The position numbers and the translations under genes were made by a program. Under the pieces are notes generated by a model, which had not been told where the DNA came from, did no database searches, and worked only from the letters and a program-made list of their open reading frames with translations. Positions 6,079 through 7,205 of a stretch of DNA of 7,205 nucleotides are shown here, piece after piece (within the stretch, counting starts at the first letter, position 1; each line of letters opens with the position of its first letter). The stretch lies in the NCBI GenBank assembly GCA_003155275.1, contig PMCC01000070.1, forward strand, positions 29,871-37,075. The letters are read 5' to 3'. The stretch comes from Actinomycetota bacterium. Lineage in GTDB: Bacteria > Actinomycetota > Humimicrobiia > Humimicrobiales > Humimicrobiaceae.

Positions 6079-7205
6079 TTATAATTTCCTGACATTTTTT
6101 GAGATCAAGGGATACATTTTTTTATAAAGTTCAAACCTCTGCTGGTAATACTCATTATTCTTAACAGCAGGGTAATACTCTTTTTTTATTTTTATAATCC
6201 GGCTGGCAGCATCACTTATGGAATTGTACTTTCCTATCCCATAGCCTGCAATTATTGATGCAGCCAGGCAGCCTGCCTCATTTACTTTCAGGGAACGGAT
6301 AGGTTTTCCTGTAACATCTGCTTTTAACTGAAGCCAAAAATCTGATTTGGAACCTCCTCCGCTTGCATTTAATGAATCAATTTTTATACCGTTTCTCTCA
6401 AGGGTATCTATATTCAATTTTAGCTCAAAAGTTATCCCTTCAAGAATCCCCCTTATAATGTCTTCCTTTTTTGTACCAAGGGTAAAGCCTGCCATAACCC
6501 CTTTTGCAAGAGGATCGTTTATCGGAGTCTGCGCCCCCTCAAAATAAGGATATACCATCAGAGGGTTTTTTGACCTTGCGGCTTTTTCATCAAACAATTT
6601 GTAAATATCAATTCCCCTGCCTTCAGCTTCAAGCTTCTCCTCGTATGCCATATTATCCCTAAACCATTTAAGCAATGAGCCTCCACCAAAATTAATGGCC
6701 AGACAGATATAAGAATCTTCCAGGATATGATTTGAAAAAGGATAATTGCTTTTCAGCATGGTATAAGAGGTTATCGGCTTGTCAACAAATACCTGCATGC
6801 ATTCAACTGTACCGATTCCGACCGCTGCTATTCCGGCACTTGTCACCCCTGAACCAAGTGCGGCGCATATCTGGTCAAATCCTCCTGAAACAGCATACAC
6901 TTTATTTATAAATCCCAAATCATCTAAAATTGCACCCGGGAGAACGCCTGCTACTTTGCCTGAAGGCAGACATTCAGGGAAAAACTCCTCAGGAATATCC
7001 ACGCTGTCTAAAATTTCTGATGACCATTTTTTATTTACTATATCAAATGCCAGGGTTCTTGAGCAAACTGAATAATCGGATAAACAGCCCAGTCCAAAAT
7101 TCTTGAAAATATAAGAATCCCAGGAAGCAAATTTATATAAACCATTATAAATAGAAGGTTTGGAATTCTTAAACCATAACAACCTGTTTAAGGCATACAT
7201 ATTTG
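6079..7205 (-). CDS. FGGY-family carbohydrate kinase, 5' end outside window
   Basis: This is the C-terminal three-quarters of an FGGY sugar kinase. The frame is open to the right edge, and alignment with the second kinase shows that about 130 N-terminal residues (including the DLGTT phosphate motif) lie outside; the Met codon at 7198-7200 is internal, not the start. Counting from that Met, SGGFDQICAALGSG (105-118) has the likely catalytic base Asp109. Further on come YFEGAQTPINDP and the adenosine-side motif ASGGGSKSDFWLQLKADVTGK. In the stretch from this catalytic motif onward, 22 of 32 residues match the kinase at 2272-3783, so the two are close paralogues. One difference stands out: the GTGT motif reads GIGT (129-132 region), replacing a Thr that contacts ATP phosphates in the family. 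The gene heads the visible cluster and ends 72 nt before the URO-D-like gene. The substrate is unknown; it may differ from that of the second kinase. Confidence 0.92.
   Translation of the reverse strand, partial: NMYALNRLLWFKNSKPSIYNGLYKFASWDSYIFKNFGLGCLSDYSVCSRTLAFDIVNKKWSSEILDSVDIPEEFFPECLPSGKVAGVLPGAILDDLGFINKVYAVSGGFDQICAALGSGVTSAGIAAVGIGTVECMQVFVDKPITSYTMLKSNYPFSNHILEDSYICLAINFGGGSLLKWFRDNMAYEEKLEAEGRGIDIYKLFDEKAARSKNPLMVYPYFEGAQTPINDPLAKGVMAGFTLGTKKEDIIRGILEGITFELKLNIDTLERNGIKIDSLNASGGGSKSDFWLQLKADVTGKPIRSLKVNEAGCLAASIIAGYGIGKYNSISDAASRIIKIKKEYYPAVKNNEYYQQRFELYKKMYPLISKNVRKL

Overview
The window is a run of six genes, all on the minus strand, read from right to left. It looks like part of a bacterial sugar-catabolism operon. 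The DNA is AT-rich and the proteins are rich in Lys and Ile. Most starts have purine-rich Shine-Dalgarno sites, and TAA, TAG and TGA all serve as stops, so the standard bacterial code fits. The sequence alone does not fix the organism. The gene mix (DUF4432 epimerase-like protein, URO-D-like protein, two FGGY kinases, class II aldolase) would suit an uncultured anaerobe of the PVC/Omnitrophota, Armatimonadota or clostridial type, but that is only a guess.

Layout in transcription order: (1) the C-terminal part of an FGGY carbohydrate kinase, cut by the right edge (6079-7205); (2) a uroporphyrinogen-decarboxylase-family protein that is not HemE but keeps an MtaA-like His-x-Cys...Cys zinc motif (4984-6006); (3) a class II ketose-bisphosphate aldolase-family protein with an extra C-terminal tail of about 60 residues (3819-4853); (4) a complete second FGGY kinase, a paralogue of the first, starting at TTG (2272-3783); (5) a DUF4432 / galactose-mutarotase-like protein (1042-2139); (6) a phosphofructokinase with pyrophosphate-type signatures, cut by the left edge (1-947). 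The last gene has no stop codon inside the window but is open and conserved throughout. Gaps between genes are 35-132 nt, and no tRNA, rRNA, CRISPR array or mobile element was seen. No gap exceeds 300 nt.

Inferred joint role: the DUF4432 protein would interconvert sugar anomers, an FGGY kinase would phosphorylate a ketose, the PFK-family enzyme would add a second phosphate using PPi, and the aldolase would split the bisphosphate into two three-carbon units. This resembles the tagatose-6-phosphate route, but the actual sugar is unknown. The URO-D-like protein has no obvious place in this scheme.

The most interesting signal is the aldolase tail. It is a flexible Gly/Pro/Asn/Ser-rich linker ending in a short amphipathic helix that resembles the encapsulation peptides that target enzymes into bacterial microcompartments. 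If that is right, this may be the enzymatic part of a microcompartment-linked or otherwise scaffolded sugar pathway whose shell genes lie outside the window. Other points of note are two diverged kinases in one operon (one with a Thr-to-Ile change in a phosphate-binding motif), altered phosphate-site residues in the aldolase, a degenerate heptamer array in front of the DUF4432 gene, and a probable internal promoter before the aldolase.
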